Counted from the first letter of the stretch, positions 16,534 through 26,470 are shown. The stretch: 64,000 nucleotides of DNA from Dulcicalothrix desertica PCC 7102 (GCF_003991905.1 NZ_RSCL01000006.1:401967-465966), one strand, 5' to 3'. A program made the numbers and translations. Notes: generated from the letters alone by a model not told the origin.

Positions 16534-19176
16534 CTATTTCACGGTTAGTTCCAAAATCTTCTCCTCTTCTTTACTTATCACTCTTCCTTCATCTTCAAAC
16601 CCGCTTATTTGGTCAAAGTTCAAGTACCGATACAAATTATCTGCAAACGGTTGAATCTTCGTCGCCACAATATCCAAATACTCTTGTACTGTAGGAATTC
16701 TACCTAGCAGCGCGCACACAGCAGCTAACTCTGCAGAACCTAAATACACCTGAGCGTCTTTACCCATGCGGTTATTAAAGTTTCTGGTGGAAGTTGAAAA
16801 TACTGTTGTTCCATCTTCAACTCTGGCTTGGTTGCCCATGCACAAACTACAACCTGGCATTTCTGTCCGCGCGTTTGCTGCTACAAAAATATCATAAACA
16901 CCTTCGTTCTTTAACTGTGTTTCGTCCATCCGTGTTGGAGGCGCCACCCATAACCTTGCTGAAACCTGACCGGCGCCTTCTAACACCTTCGCAGTTGCAC
17001 GATAATGTCCAATGTTGGTCATGCAGGAACCTACGAATACTTCTTGTACTGGGTCGCCTGCTACTTCTGATAGTAATTTAACGTTATCAGGGTCATTTGG
17101 CGCCGCTACAATTGGTTCTTTAATTTCGTTCAAGTCTATCTCGATAATTTCCGCATATTCCGCATCTGCATCTGCTTCCATTAATACTGGGTTTGCTAAC
17201 CATTCTTCCATTTTGGCAACACGGCGCATGATGGTTCTAGCATCACCGTAACCTCGCGCTACCATATTTTTAAGCAGTGCTACGTTGGAGCGGATATATT
17301 CGGAAACTGTTTCTACACTGAGTTTAATTGTACAACCGGCACAGGAACGTTCGGCGGAAGCGTCGGTTAATTCAAATGCTTGCTCGACTTTTAAGTCTGG
17401 CAAACCTTCGATTTCCAATATCTTTCCAGCGTAAATGTTCTTTTTGTTCTTTTTCTCAACTGTTAGTAAACCTTTTTGAATCGCTACGTAGGGAATTGCA
17501 TTTACAACATCGCGTAATGTAACACCTGGTTGTAATTCTCCTTTAAAGCGTACTAATACTGATTCTGGCATATCTAAAGGCATTACACCTAAAGCTGCTG
17601 CAAATGCAACTAACCCAGAACCTGCGGGAAATGAGATACCAAGAGGGAAACGTGTATGTGAGTCTCCACCTGTTCCTACTGTGTCAGGTAATAACATCCG
17701 GTTTAACCATGAGTGGATAATTCCATCACCAGGACGTAATGCTACACCTCCACGTTGAGCTATAAAGTCGGGGAGTTCTTTATGGGTTTTGATGTCTACT
17801 GGTTTGGGATATGCAGCAGTATGGCAGAAGCTTTGCATTACTAAGTCAGCGCTAAAACCTAGACATGCGAGTTCTTTGAGTTCATCGCGCGTCATTGGCC
17901 CTGTGGTATCTTGGGAACCAACGGTTGTCATAATAGGTTCGCATGATGTCTCAGGACGAACTCCTGGTAAACCGCAAGCTTTACCTACCATTTTTTGTGC
18001 CAAGGTGTAACCTTTACCTGTGTCAGCTGGTTGTTGAGGACGGGTAAATAATTTGCTTGCTTCTAAACCTAGAGCTACGCGCGTTTTGTCTGTGAGGGTG
18101 CGTCCGATAAGTAAGGGTATACGTCCACCAGCGCGCACTTCATCTAAAATTGTGTCGGGTCTTAATTGGAATGTTGAAATAACTTCTCCGGCTTCGTTGG
18201 TAATTTCTCCTTTGTAAGGATATATAGTAATTACCATCCCTGTTTCCATTTTTGTGACATCGCAGTTTATTGGCAAGGCGCCTGCATCTTCTGCGGTATT
18301 GAAGAAAATAGGGGCAATAGTGGCGCCAAGTACATACCCACCCGCGCGCTTATTAGGAACGAAAGGAATATCTTGACCAATATGCCATAACACCGAGTTG
18401 ATAGCTGACTTCCGTGAGGAACCTGTACCTACTACATCTCCAACGTAAGCAATGGGGTGTCCTTTTTTCTTTAGTTCAACAATAGTTTCTAAACTTCCAG
18501 GTTGCCGAGTTTCCAACATCGCTAAAGCATGTAAAGGAATATCGGGACGAGTTGTAGCGTGTTGTGCCGGTGATAAATCATCGGTATTGGTTTCACCAGG
18601 TACTTTAAAGACAGTGACGTTAATAAATTCTGGTAACTGCGCGCGCGAAGTAAACCATTCAGCTTCTGCCCAAGAGTCTACAACTCGCTTCGCAAAAGGA
18701 TTCGTTTTAGATAATTCAATAACATCATGGAATGCATCATATACGAGCAATATCTTACTCAAAGCCGCAGCCGCATATGCAGCTATTGGTTCCTTACCTT
18801 GTCCCCCCATTACTAACGGGGTTTCCGAAGATGTAGATACTGAAACGGTTGGGACTTGTAACAAATCGATGAGCGATTGGACGTTGTAACCGCCCATCAT
18901 TGTACCCAATAACTCAACTGCTTCTATCGGGGAAACCAAAGGACTAGTAATTTCTTCCTTGGCAATACCCGTTAGGAAACCAGCTTTAACATAAGCAGCA
19001 GGGTCAACACCGGGTGGTACTCTGTCACGTAATAAATGCAGTAATGTCTGTTCCTCACCCGCAGGTGGATTTTTCAGTAGTTCGCACAGTTCTGATGTTT
19101 GTTTTGCATCTAATGGCAGCGGTGGTATTCCTAGTGCTGCTCTCTCTTCAACGTGTTTGCGGTATGATTCCAGCAT
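16534..19176 (-). CDS. acnB: bifunctional aconitate hydratase 2 / 2-methylisocitrate dehydratase
   Basis: An 880-residue AcnB, the 4Fe-4S enzyme that interconverts citrate and isocitrate in the TCA cycle. The opening [20 protein letters not shown] is typical. The swivel domain has [15 protein letters not shown], and the cluster ligands are Cys in [13 protein letters not shown] and the C-x2-C of [10 protein letters not shown]. Length is slightly above E. coli AcnB. The ATG at 19176 is preferred over TTG at 19188 because GGAGAG sits six bases before it. It is divergent from a ferredoxin gene, and together with icd it makes 2-oxoglutarate, which cyanobacteria use for ammonium assimilation. Confidence 0.97.
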   Translation of the reverse strand: MLESYRKHVEERAALGIPPLPLDAKQTSELCELLKNPPAGEEQTLLHLLRDRVPPGVDPAAYVKAGFLTGIAKEEITSPLVSPIEAVELLGTMMGGYNVQSLIDLLQVPTVSVSTSSETPLVMGGQGKEPIAAYAAAALSKILLVYDAFHDVIELSKTNPFAKRVVDSWAEAEWFTSRAQLPEFINVTVFKVPGETNTDDLSPAQHATTRPDIPLHALAMLETRQPGSLETIVELKKKGHPIAYVGDVVGTGSSRKSAINSVLWHIGQDIPFVPNKRAGGYVLGATIAPIFFNTAEDAGALPINCDVTKMETGMVITIYPYKGEITNEAGEVISTFQLRPDTILDEVRAGGRIPLLIGRTLTDKTRVALGLEASKLFTRPQQPADTGKGYTLAQKMVGKACGLPGVRPETSCEPIMTTVGSQDTTGPMTRDELKELACLGFSADLVMQSFCHTAAYPKPVDIKTHKELPDFIAQRGGVALRPGDGIIHSWLNRMLLPDTVGTGGDSHTRFPLGISFPAGSGLVAFAAALGVMPLDMPESVLVRFKGELQPGVTLRDVVNAIPYVAIQKGLLTVEKKNKKNIYAGKILEIEGLPDLKVEQAFELTDASAERSCAGCTIKLSVETVSEYIRSNVALLKNMVARGYGDARTIMRRVAKMEEWLANPVLMEADADAEYAEIIEIDLNEIKEPIVAAPNDPDNVKLLSEVAGDPVQEVFVGSCMTNIGHYRATAKVLEGAGQVSARLWVAPPTRMDETQLKNEGVYDIFVAANARTEMPGCSLCMGNQARVEDGTTVFSTSTRNFNNRMGKDAQVYLGSAELAAVCALLGRIPTVQEYLDIVATKIQPFADNLYRYLNFDQISGFEDEGRVISKEEEKILELTVK

Positions 19177-19405
19177 TCTGCTCTCCAAGTATCAATCCAA
19201 CTTTTTAGCGGTGACAGCCAAATTTATAAGTGTTTGTAAGCCTCTAGCTTATAATAATCACTGTATCGCCAATTATTATAAGGATAAAGGTAAATTGTCC
19301 TGACTCCTGAGTTAGTGTTAAATATAGCTACAAGTTTGGTAGGATACAATTCTTTGAGTTAAAATATTGCGCTTGTCTATTACAGCGTTATAATCAAATC
19401 TCCAT
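19177..19405. other. divergent acnB-ferredoxin intergenic region
   Basis: An AT-rich 229-base spacer with several TATAAT-like boxes in both orientations (for example near 19249 and 19275 on the minus strand). I looked for an NtcA box GTA-N8-TAC and did not see one. Confidence 0.4.
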
Positions 19406-19723
19406 ATGACACAAACATATACCGTTGAACTAAACCATCAGGGTAAAATTCTCACCATCCAAGTACCCGAAAACGAAACAGTTTTAGCAGTAGCAGAAAA
19501 AGCCGGTCTAGAACTACCCGCTTCATGTCATGCTGGTGTTTGTACTACATGTGCAGCAAAAATTACCAACGGTGGGACAGTAGACCAAAGCGAAGGTATG
19601 GGTATTAGTCCTGAATTACAAAAACAAGGTTATGCGCTGCTTTGCGTTTCATATCCTCGCTCTGATTTGAAAATTGTAACCGACCAGGAAGAGGTTGTGT
19701 ATCAACAACAATTTGGGAAGTAA
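19406..19723 (+). CDS. [2Fe-2S] ferredoxin
   Basis: A 105-residue plant-type ferredoxin. The cluster ligands are Cys in ELPASCHAGVCTTCAAKI (C-x4-C-x2-C) and the fourth Cys in YALLCVSYP. The N-terminus YTVELNHQGKILTIQVPENE is the beta-grasp start. It donates electrons as a soluble carrier, in cyanobacteria from photosystem I to various reductases. The loop before the last Cys (ISPELQKQGY) differs from the main photosynthetic PetF, so it may be a specialised isoform. It stands alone, divergent from acnB. Confidence 0.93.
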   Translation: MTQTYTVELNHQGKILTIQVPENETVLAVAEKAGLELPASCHAGVCTTCAAKITNGGTVDQSEGMGISPELQKQGYALLCVSYPRSDLKIVTDQEEVVYQQQFGK

Positions 19724-19727
19724 GCTT

Positions 19728-19781
19728 GGCAACGGATATAACGGATGTAACGGATAGTTGATCTTTCCATCCGTTACATCC
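19728..19781. repeat. AACGGATGT dispersed repeat, hairpin form
   Basis: GGCAACGGATATAACGGATG faces CATCCGTTACATCC. It sits between the convergent ferredoxin and MazF-type genes and may act as a terminator hairpin. Confidence 0.65.
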
Positions 19782-20120
19782 CTAACCTAAAATAGTTGTC
19801 AACAAGTTTTGTAAAGCTTGGTAGTCAGATTCTTCAAGCCGCCCTAACTTTTTTATCACAAGTTTTATATCAAGAGTTGTTAAAACTGGTTTAATAATTG
19901 AAGGCTTAATTAAGCCAGCATTTTTCCAGTTAGTGATTGTCATTTCACCAAAATAGCTTGCTGGGTTTGCTTGACTAGTAACACCAATTAGTATTAAATC
20001 TAAGCGTTGAAGATGATAATCGTCAGAACTAACAATAATAGCTGGGCGCTTTTTGGTAGTGGTCTGGTCAGTAAAAGGGAAAGGCACTAAAACAACATCA
20101 CCAAATTCATAATTTGTCAT
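19782..20120 (-). CDS. MazF/PemK-type toxin
   Basis: About 112 residues in the MazF/PemK endoribonuclease fold: YEFGDVVLVPFPFTDQT at the N-terminus, then KKRPAIIVSS and ILIGVTSQ. These toxins cut mRNA at short sequence motifs. The start is taken at MTNYEF (20120), overlapping the upstream antitoxin gene by 14 bases; an alternative ATG is at 20129. The C-terminal region (LGRLEESDYQALQNLL) is the usual helix. Partner is the 72-residue antitoxin at 20107. Confidence 0.85.
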   Translation of the reverse strand: MTNYEFGDVVLVPFPFTDQTTTKKRPAIIVSSDDYHLQRLDLILIGVTSQANPASYFGEMTITNWKNAGLIKPSIIKPVLTTLDIKLVIKKLGRLEESDYQALQNLLTTILG

Positions 20121-20325
20121 ATTCTGCATCATCAGGATTATCCCAGATTTTTTCAAAAGCTGGCTCAGAAAGCTTTGCTGCAACGAAAGCTATCTCACTA
20201 TCTGTATTGGTGGTATTTTTTTTATAGAGAGAGTCAATGAACTCTTCAACCTGCAATATCTGTTCAGGAAACAATCCGCGAATTTTATCAATTACTCTTT
20301 GTTCCGTTGTGCTATCAGCTTGCAT
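20107..20325 (-). CDS. DUF2281-like antitoxin
   Basis: A 72-residue acidic protein. VIDKIRGLFPEQILQVEEFI followed by DSLYKK resembles the DUF2281 antitoxin helix, and the C-terminal acidic arm (FEKIWDNPDDAEYDKL) should bind the MazF-like toxin. It precedes and overlaps the toxin gene, the standard arrangement. An AGGAGA-like ribosome binding site lies just upstream. Confidence 0.75.
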   Translation of the reverse strand: MQADSTTEQRVIDKIRGLFPEQILQVEEFIDSLYKKNTTNTDSEIAFVAAKLSEPAFEKIWDNPDDAEYDKL

Positions 20326-20465
20326 TCTGAAAATTCTCCTTTCAAGGACACACTACTATCCTACTATTAAATCTTGCACGAGTAAGTTGTGATTATTAAC
20401 TTTTTTTAATAAATGCTATTTGTAAGTGTATGTACACACCCTGCGATAATTTGGGGAAACAAGAA

Positions 20466-20487
20466 ACCCACCCGTTAGTAAGGGTGA
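20466..20487 (-). terminator. hairpin downstream of hspA
   Basis: Read leftward, CACCC, an 8-base loop and GGGTG are followed by GGTTTCTTGTTT, a T-rich tail. It lies about 60 bases after the hspA stop. Confidence 0.5.
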
Positions 20488-20548
20488 GTTATTAGAATCT
20501 AGGCGTTGAAATCAAAAATAACGCGCTACTAAATTTCAAAATCTTACA

Positions 20549-21181
20549 TTATGCTGCCCAAACATCTTGGAGTTCTTCAGCCATGTAAGTAGGTTGAGCA
20601 ACTTCAGTCGCTACGACTTCGCTCTTCTCTTGAATAGGTTGAACTTCTTTAATTGCTGTGGTAGGTTCTAACTCTTGAGTAGCTGGTGCCTCAGTAGCTT
20701 TAGTAGGTTCTGTCTCTTGAATAGCAGGCGCCGAAGTTGCAGGAGCATTGCCTAATAAGTTAACTTTCACAACTTGATTACGTGCAGCGCTTGCTTTGGG
20801 TAATGTCAAAGACAAAATACCATTCTTGTATTCAGCTTGCACCTTATCATTGTCAACTGCAACAGGCAATTGAATCACCCGTTGGAACTTGCCATAAGTA
20901 AACTCAGAACGGAAATAACCAATCTTCTCAGTTTGATTGTTGTCACTCTTTTCACCAGAGATAACAACCGCTTGCTTGGTAACGCGAATATCTAAATCTC
21001 TTGCATCGATACCAGGAATTTGCGCGCGTAAAACCAAAGCTTCATCAGTATCTTGCAGTTCAACTGCTGGCTTAAAAGCTACCATTTGAGGTTGACGTAC
21101 CATCATATCTCCAAACATAGAATCCATTGCACGACGCATAGCTTGAATATCACCTTGACGTTGCCAGCTGATAATAGCCAT
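20549..21181 (-). CDS. hspA: small heat-shock protein, Hsp20/alpha-crystallin family
   Basis: About 210 residues. The alpha-crystallin domain is at residues 30-140, with DEALVLRAQIPGIDARDLDI, VVISGEKS and NGILSLTLPKA. It holds unfolding proteins in a refoldable state and, in cyanobacteria, protects thylakoids. Unusually, a 65-residue Glu/Thr/Pro/Ala-rich tail (TEPTKATEAPATQELEP) follows, about 40 percent longer than a typical HspA, ending in VWAA. The ATG at 21181 (MAIISWQRQGD) is chosen over 21229 because it fits the family start and has GAGG upstream. No CIRCE box was seen upstream. Confidence 0.9.
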   Translation of the reverse strand: MAIISWQRQGDIQAMRRAMDSMFGDMMVRQPQMVAFKPAVELQDTDEALVLRAQIPGIDARDLDIRVTKQAVVISGEKSDNNQTEKIGYFRSEFTYGKFQRVIQLPVAVDNDKVQAEYKNGILSLTLPKASAARNQVVKVNLLGNAPATSAPAIQETEPTKATEAPATQELEPTTAIKEVQPIQEKSEVVATEVAQPTYMAEELQDVWAA

Positions 21182-21305
21182 ATCTAAATAATCCCTCGAT
21201 TGCTGCGACTTCATTAATCTTTGTTGCATATGTCCCTATTGTGCCAATTCTGTGCATACAGACAGTGAGGTAAACCGGATGAGCAAAGCAGTAAATACCG
21301 CAGTA

Positions 21306-21537
21306 GAGGCGGGTTAACCAAAAATCCTCAACAAAAACGAAAAATTATCGTAAACCCGCCTCGGTGTAGGGTTAACCAAAAATTCTCAACAAAAACGAAA
21401 AATTATCGTAAACCTGCCTCGGTGTAGGGTTAACCAAAAATCCTCAACAAAAACGAAAAATTATCGTAAACCCGCCTCGGTGTAGGATTAACCAAAAATC
21501 CTCAACAAAAACGAAAAATCATTGTAAACCCGCCCCG
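21306..21537. repeat. 58-bp tandem repeat, four copies
   Basis: Four copies in direct tandem; TTAACCAAAAAT recurs at 21314, 21372, 21430 and 21488, exactly 58 bases apart. Each unit carries GGTTAACC near one end and GTAAACCCGCC at the other, so neighbouring units can pair. Single copies of the related GGCGGGTT/AACCCGCC hairpin occur at 24313 and 39868. There are no unique spacers, so it is not CRISPR. Confidence 0.9.
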
Positions 21538-21576
21538 GCGCCAGCTATATTTATAAACAAATCTGGATATACAACT

Positions 21577-21753
21577 ATGACCACACATTTCATCAGCGCG
21601 GAAATCGATTTACAAGAAACCCCAACCGAACTACAAAAAGCCGTAGAAACAGAACTGAAAAAACAAGGTGAACCCCTACGCTGGGCAATCACCTCTGTAG
21701 ACACAGAACAACAAAAAGTCAAAGTAGAAGCAGTAGTAACAAAACAACCCTAA
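21577..21753 (+). CDS. small conserved hypothetical protein, 58 aa
   Basis: A 58-codon gene with an ATG at 21577 and a TAA at 21751. It encodes MTTHFISAEIDLQETPTELQ, then AVETELKKQGEPLRWAITSV and ends VVTKQP. The charge pattern and strand-helix-strand periodicity look like real coding sequence, and similar short proteins occur in other cyanobacteria to my memory. Function unknown. It lies just after the 58-bp repeat array. Confidence 0.65.
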   Translation: MTTHFISAEIDLQETPTELQKAVETELKKQGEPLRWAITSVDTEQQKVKVEAVVTKQP

Positions 21754-21777
21754 AAAATAAAAAATCTTCAAAAATCT

Positions 21778-21806
21778 CTTGTGGGGCGGGCATCCCTGCC
21801 CGCCTC
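21778..21806. repeat. CTTGTGG-GCGGGCATCCCTGCCCGC dispersed repeat
   Basis: CTTGTGGGGCGGGCATCCCT followed by GCCCGCCTC; self-complementary core. Confidence 0.8.
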
Positions 21807-21869
21807 TAGATAATATCTATCATATAGACAGGCTATCCTACAAGATATACATGCCACAGGAGTTACATT

Positions 21870-22472
21870 GTGCCTTACAGTCAATTCAAAACATTGACAA
21901 GTGTAAAGTCAGCATTTGGGATTGTCACCCGTGAGAATGTGCGCTTCTTACCCCAGCTATCACCCTTAGAGCCTTCTTTAACACTTCAAAATTTTTTAGA
22001 ATATAGTTTACCTATAGCAACGGCAACAGGAAGTGAGAAAGCTCGTTCAGAGTTAATAATCAGCCCTGTTTTATTAGAAGTGCGTCAAATTTTACAACAA
22101 AAAATCAGCTTTTTTTCAGGCGAGGATTTTACAGTTGATGAAGCACTAGGTTTAAATGGGACTTGTGATTTTCTATTAAGTCGCTCCATAGAGCAAATTG
22201 AAATTGAAGCACCAGTTTTTATTTTAGTTGAAGCAAAAAAAGCTGACCTGAAAACGGGTTTGGGGCAGTGTGCTTCAGAGATGGTAGCAGCACAGATGTT
22301 TAACCAGATGAAAGGGCAGTCCATCGCTACAATTTATGGCTGTGTTAGCAATGGGACTCAATGGCGTTTCATGCAATTACAAGAAAAGGTTTTGACGATA
22401 GATTTGAATGATTATCCTTTACCTCCTGTAGGGCAAATTTTAGCTTTTTTAGTTTGGATGGCAGAGAATTAG
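21870..22472 (+). CDS. hypothetical protein with PD-(D/E)xK nuclease-like core
   Basis: A 200-residue soluble protein starting at GTG, with AGGAG about 8 bases upstream. The segment GLNGTCDFLLS followed by PVFILVEAKKADL fits the D...E-x-K active-site pattern of the PD-(D/E)xK nuclease fold, and GQCASEMVAAQMFN is the helix that follows in related proteins. Similar cyanobacterial proteins are usually annotated as hypothetical or restriction-like. It stands alone. Nuclease activity is inference from the motif. Confidence 0.7.
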   Translation: MPYSQFKTLTSVKSAFGIVTRENVRFLPQLSPLEPSLTLQNFLEYSLPIATATGSEKARSELIISPVLLEVRQILQQKISFFSGEDFTVDEALGLNGTCDFLLSRSIEQIEIEAPVFILVEAKKADLKTGLGQCASEMVAAQMFNQMKGQSIATIYGCVSNGTQWRFMQLQEKVLTIDLNDYPLPPVGQILAFLVWMAEN

Positions 22473-22667
22473 TTGAAATCCACTGCTTCATTGCAATGCT
22501 GTCTAATTTCTTCTGATGTTAGCGGGTACAGATAATCGTAAACTTCACGATGTCATTTCAGTGGGAGTTCCAGAATTTAAACCTTCTAAAAGCATTGCTT
22601 CTAAATGCTCTTCTGATATACATATTGCACTTTGAGGTTTAGGAGAGTGAAAGCCTTGACGCTCCAT
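22469..22667 (-). pseudogene. small antitoxin-like gene with a frameshift
   Basis: From an ATG at 22667 the minus strand reads SPKPQSAICISEEHLEAMLL and GLNSGTPTEMTS before a TGA. Shifting one base gives REVYDYLYPLTSEEIRQHCN and a TAA at 22469. The first half resembles a ParD-type antitoxin C-terminal arm (LLEGLNSG). GAGGAAG precedes the ATG. One extra base near 22550 would split one short gene. No toxin partner is seen. Confidence 0.4.
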
Positions 22668-22790
22668 TGCTAGAACTTCCTCTTTTAACTTGTTCTCTAT
22701 ATTAATTCTACACCAGTACTAAAAATTAGCATATTGTTATAAAAGTATTTTTACTGGGAATAATAATACTGTAAATAAGATTAAGGTAAT

Positions 22791-23180
22791 ATGCGTGTAA
22801 CGGTTAGTTCATTAAGGCTCTTCTTTTATTTTATCGGCGCCTTAAGTGGCTTTGGCAGTTTAATAGCTTTGTCAAATAGTGGTAATATAATTGATTTATT
22901 ATTAAATTTTTTTAGGTTGTGCTTTTCAGTAGGGCTTTTATATATTGGCTTTACATTAAGGCAAATGCTTGTCAAATCACCTGAAATTATTCAAATCGCT
23001 ATCAATATCCAAATTATCATCGTTAGCGTTTCTTTTGGAATAAGTTTACTTAGTAGACCATCTATTCCTTATGTTATGGGAGCAATGGCTGGTATGGGTT
23101 TGATGCATCTACTTTGTTTTTACTGTCTAAGTAATGTCAAGCGACTATCTACGGAGTTGAGACAGTTGAAACAAAATTAG
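22791..23180 (+). CDS. hypothetical membrane protein
   Basis: A 129-residue hydrophobic protein with four predicted helices, at about residues 7-27, 32-55, 65-85 and 92-112, and a short charged tail (VKRLSTELRQLKQN). No family recognised. It probably sits in the cytoplasmic or thylakoid membrane. An AGAAACC hairpin repeat follows its stop directly. Confidence 0.6.
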   Translation: MRVTVSSLRLFFYFIGALSGFGSLIALSNSGNIIDLLLNFFRLCFSVGLLYIGFTLRQMLVKSPEIIQIAINIQIIIVSVSFGISLLSRPSIPYVMGAMAGMGLMHLLCFYCLSNVKRLSTELRQLKQN

Positions 23181-23225
23181 AGAAACCGGGTTTCTTTTGG
23201 TAAAGTGTTGAAGAAACCCGGTTTC
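23181..23225. repeat. AGAAACCGGGTTTCT inverted-repeat element
   Basis: AGAAACCGGGTTTCT and AGAAACCCGGTTTC face each other over a 15-base loop. Related elements lie at 34540 and 61148. It sits 10 bases before the DUF3326 start codon. Confidence 0.8.
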
Positions 23226-23235
23226 AAATATTTAT

Positions 23236-24297
23236 ATGCGTCCATATACTGCAATTTTAATTATACCTACTGGGATCGGCGCCTCTATTGGTGGTTATGC
23301 GGGTGATGCGTTACCAGTGGCGAAGACTTTGGCACAAGTTGTAGATAGACTTATTACGCACCCTAATGTGATGAACGGCGCCATGTTGTATTGGAATATT
23401 CCGAATGCGTTGTATGTTGAAGGGTATGGACTTGACAGATTTGCGGCGGGTGATTGGGGGTTACGTCCGGTTCATAATAATAAGATAGGTTTGCTTTTAG
23501 ACCAGGGTATTGAGCCTGATTTAAGATTACGACAGTTACAAGCTGTTGATGCTGCTAGGGCGACTTTGGGAATTACGGTGACTGATTATGTAGTGACAGA
23601 TGCGCCGTTGAATGTAGAGTTACGTACTTCGGAGTCTGGCGCAAGTTGGGGTACTATTGGTAATGCTGATAGTTTGTTGCGGGCAGCAGATACTTTGATC
23701 AATAAAGTAGGCGCCGACGCTGTAGCTGTTGTGGCGCGGTTTCCTGATGAAGTTGATTCCGAGGCAGATAAAAATTACCGTTTGGGTAAGGGTGTTGATT
23801 TAATAGCTGGCGCCGAAGCGGTGATTAGTCATTTGATAGTACGCGAGTTTGAAGTTCCGTGTGCCCATGCGCCTGCTTTTTTGCCTCCTCCTTTAGATAT
23901 AAATTTATCCCCACGTTCGGCGGCGGAGGAAATAGGTTATACTTTTCTTCCAAGTGTTTTAGTTGGCTTGAATAAGGCGCCGCAGTTTATTGTTAAAGAT
24001 AAGCATGGCTATATGAGTGAACCAAATGATATTTGGGCAAGTCTTATAGATGCTGTGATTGTACCTGCGACTGCTTGCGGTAGTAGTGCAATACTAAGTT
24101 TGAGTCAAAAGTGTCTAATTGTTACAATAGAAGAAAACGAAACACAGTTACAAGTTCCACCTGAGCCAATAGGGGTAAAATCAATACAGGTAAGTTCGTA
24201 CCTGGAAGCGGTAGGTGTGATAGCGGCGCATAGGGCAGGTGTTAACCCCGAAGCGTTAACTTCGATAACTACATCGCTTAGGTTCTTGAATATATAA
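23236..24297 (+). CDS. DUF3326 domain protein
   Basis: A 353-residue protein covering the whole DUF3326 family, found in cyanobacteria and plants. The opening TAILIIPTGIGASIGGYAGD, the middle GLLLDQGIEPDLRLRQLQ and the C-terminal AVIVPATACGSSAILSLSQK are conserved blocks. The Gly-rich opening suggests nucleotide or cofactor binding, but the biochemical role is not known. Several GGCGCC sites lie inside. Confidence 0.85.
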   Translation: MRPYTAILIIPTGIGASIGGYAGDALPVAKTLAQVVDRLITHPNVMNGAMLYWNIPNALYVEGYGLDRFAAGDWGLRPVHNNKIGLLLDQGIEPDLRLRQLQAVDAARATLGITVTDYVVTDAPLNVELRTSESGASWGTIGNADSLLRAADTLINKVGADAVAVVARFPDEVDSEADKNYRLGKGVDLIAGAEAVISHLIVREFEVPCAHAPAFLPPPLDINLSPRSAAEEIGYTFLPSVLVGLNKAPQFIVKDKHGYMSEPNDIWASLIDAVIVPATACGSSAILSLSQKCLIVTIEENETQLQVPPEPIGVKSIQVSSYLEAVGVIAAHRAGVNPEALTSITTSLRFLNI

Positions 24298-24312
24298 TGA
24301 ATTCCTAACTCC

Positions 24313-24374
24313 TGTACGGGCGGGTTCACCTAAATTTTCGTTATCAACGCAGGATACAGCTAAACCCGCCCCTC
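24313..24374. repeat. GGCGGGTT / AACCCGCC hairpin element
   Basis: GGGCGGGTTCACC and TAAACCCGCCC bracket a 38-base AT-rich loop. It is a single copy of the element forming the 58-bp array at 21306. Confidence 0.75.
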
Positions 24375-24403
24375 CTAACTCATAACTATTAAATAAATTA
24401 CTC

Positions 24404-24985
24404 GTGGCGCAACAGCAAAACCAAGAACCAGAAATTCCATTTTTAACTCGCACCCAAGTGCTGATAGCAATGGGAGTGACGGCAATTATTCTATGGATAG
24501 TTGCTAAACTCTGCTTACAATTTGCTAATGTTCCACTTATGGCTTGGCGTTGGGATGAAGCAGCATTTTTTTCGGGTATTATTTTAGGACTCGCAATTAC
24601 TGCGTTGAGTGGAGTTGCTTATCGCTTTAGTCCTGATTATCGTCGCAGTGCTGATTATTATCTTGAAATAGTTTTAAAACCTTTGGCTTTACCTGATTTG
24701 ATTTGGTTAGGTTTGTTACCTGGGTTAAGCGAAGAGTTATTGTTTCGTGGAGTGTTATTACCTGCTTTAGGCGCCAGTCATTTGGCTGTGTTTGTTTCTA
24801 GTGTTAGTTTTGGAGTTTTACATTTAAGTGGACCGCAGCAATGGCCTTATGTTGCATGGGCTACTATTGTTGGATTTGTTTTTGGTTATAGCGCTTTGAT
24901 TAGCGGTAATTTACTTGTGCCTATTGTTGCTCATATTGTGACTAATTTGGTTTCTAGTTATTTGTGGAAAATAAAAAAAACGTAG
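24404..24985 (+). CDS. CPBP-family intramembrane glutamic endopeptidase
   Basis: A 193-residue polytopic membrane protein starting at GTG. The CPBP/ABI motifs are clear: SEELLFRGVLLPALG (motif 1, EExxxR), FGVLHLSG (motif 2, FxxxH) and LVPIVAHIVTNLV (motif 3, HxxxN). The Rce1/CAAX-like fold cleaves peptides within the membrane; bacterial members also confer bacteriocin resistance. Substrate unknown. It converges on the EF-Ts-like gene 22 bases away. Confidence 0.9.
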   Translation: MAQQQNQEPEIPFLTRTQVLIAMGVTAIILWIVAKLCLQFANVPLMAWRWDEAAFFSGIILGLAITALSGVAYRFSPDYRRSADYYLEIVLKPLALPDLIWLGLLPGLSEELLFRGVLLPALGASHLAVFVSSVSFGVLHLSGPQQWPYVAWATIVGFVFGYSALISGNLLVPIVAHIVTNLVSSYLWKIKKT

Positions 24986-25007
24986 GGTGCGCACTGCCCA
25001 CCTTACA

Positions 25008-25616
25008 TCAGCTTGGTATTTCACCTAACACAAAACGTACAAAACGTTTTACTTGGATGTTTTCTCCTAGTTTGGCGATGTTTTGCTTGATTAGTTCTTC
25101 AATTGTTATATTGGAGTCGCGCGCATAAGGTTGGTTGAGTAAGCACATTTCTTTTAAAAGCTTCTCAATTCTCCCTGTAACAATTTTGGCTCTAATGTTT
25201 TCTGGCTTGTTTGCTAAGTCATCGCGTCCCATTGCAATAGATTTTTCTTTCTCTACTACATCAGCAGGAATATCTTCGACTTTTACATACTCCACATCTG
25301 GAGATGCTGCGATTTGCATTGCGATATTACGTACAAGGTTTTGAAATTCTTCTGTACGTGCAACAAAATCTGTCTCGCAGTTAACTTCCACTAATACACC
25401 AACTTTTCCACCTGTGTGTATATAACTACCAATTACCCCTTCTGCCGTAGTACGCTCTCCTTTATTTCCTGCTGAAGTTATACCTTTTTTTCTTAACCAT
25501 TCTTCAGCTTGAGTAATGTCACCATTACAAGCTATCAAAGCTTCTTTGCAGTCCATCATCCCAGCATTAGTCTTACGCCGCAGTGCTTGAACTAATTTTG
25601 CTGATATATTTGTCAT
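25008..25616 (-). CDS. tsf: elongation factor Ts-like protein, probable second copy
   Basis: A 202-residue EF-Ts, the guanine nucleotide exchange factor for EF-Tu. UBA domain: [20 protein letters not shown]. Core: [10 protein letters not shown], where TDFVA contacts EF-Tu, and the C-terminal [16 protein letters not shown]. Changes such as ALIACNGD and [11 protein letters not shown] differ from the standard form. The usual upstream partner rpsB is absent; instead it ends a tight operon with an L7/L12-like gene. This suggests an accessory paralogue, although a relocated sole tsf cannot be excluded. It is shorter than many cyanobacterial EF-Ts. Confidence 0.88.
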   Translation of the reverse strand: MTNISAKLVQALRRKTNAGMMDCKEALIACNGDITQAEEWLRKKGITSAGNKGERTTAEGVIGSYIHTGGKVGVLVEVNCETDFVARTEEFQNLVRNIAMQIAASPDVEYVKVEDIPADVVEKEKSIAMGRDDLANKPENIRAKIVTGRIEKLLKEMCLLNQPYARDSNITIEELIKQNIAKLGENIQVKRFVRFVLGEIPS

Positions 25617-25640
25617 AAAATCATAATTTGTTCTTACAAA

Positions 25641-26081
<441 letters not shown>

Positions 26082-26459
26082 TTATATGATTGAAATAGTG
26101 GCGCCTGCATCTTCAAGTTGCTTTTTAATATCTTCAGCTTCGGGTTTGCTAATTCCAGATTTGATGGTTTTTGGTAGTGACTCTACAAAGTCTTTGGCTT
26201 CTTTTAAACCTAAATCTGTAATTTGACGCACTGCTTTTAATACTGATATTTTTTTACCAGCAGGCGCCGCTTCGAGAATAACATCAAATTCAAAGCGCAC
26301 CTCTATGTCGTAATCTAGTAGAGGTATGGGAAAACAATTTGTGGAACTATGTGTAGTATATAGATTGAATGTATCTTTAATATCCTCAACTAGTTCGGTT
26401 GTTTCGAGTGCGGATAAGGTTTTGAGTTGTTCGAGTATTTCTAATGTTTTATATGACAT
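26082..26459 (-). CDS. ribosomal protein L7/L12-like protein
   Basis: A 125-residue bL12 paralogue. The C-terminal factor-binding domain is clear: [40 protein letters not shown] and [18 protein letters not shown]. The N-terminus [20 protein letters not shown] resembles the L12 dimerisation helices that bind L10. The Ala/Gly-rich hinge of true L12 is replaced by a polar, Thr/Cys/Pro-containing linker, and no rplJ is nearby. It is therefore probably not the canonical rplL. It may form an alternative stalk or sequester translation factors; that is inference. Confidence 0.88.
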   Translation of the reverse strand: MSYKTLEILEQLKTLSALETTELVEDIKDTFNLYTTHSSTNCFPIPLLDYDIEVRFEFDVILEAAPAGKKISVLKAVRQITDLGLKEAKDFVESLPKTIKSGISKPEAEDIKKQLEDAGATISII

Positions 26460-26470
26460 TTGTTTCGTTC

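Noticed and set aside
16794..18889. Several open frames on the plus strand inside acnB
   Set aside because: All are antisense shadows of the long, well-supported acnB gene.
19177..19405. NtcA operator upstream of acnB or the ferredoxin
   Set aside because: No GTA-N8-TAC match was found by eye here or upstream of icd.
21306..21537. CRISPR-like array
   Set aside because: Repeats are directly adjacent with no unique spacers, and no cas genes are present.
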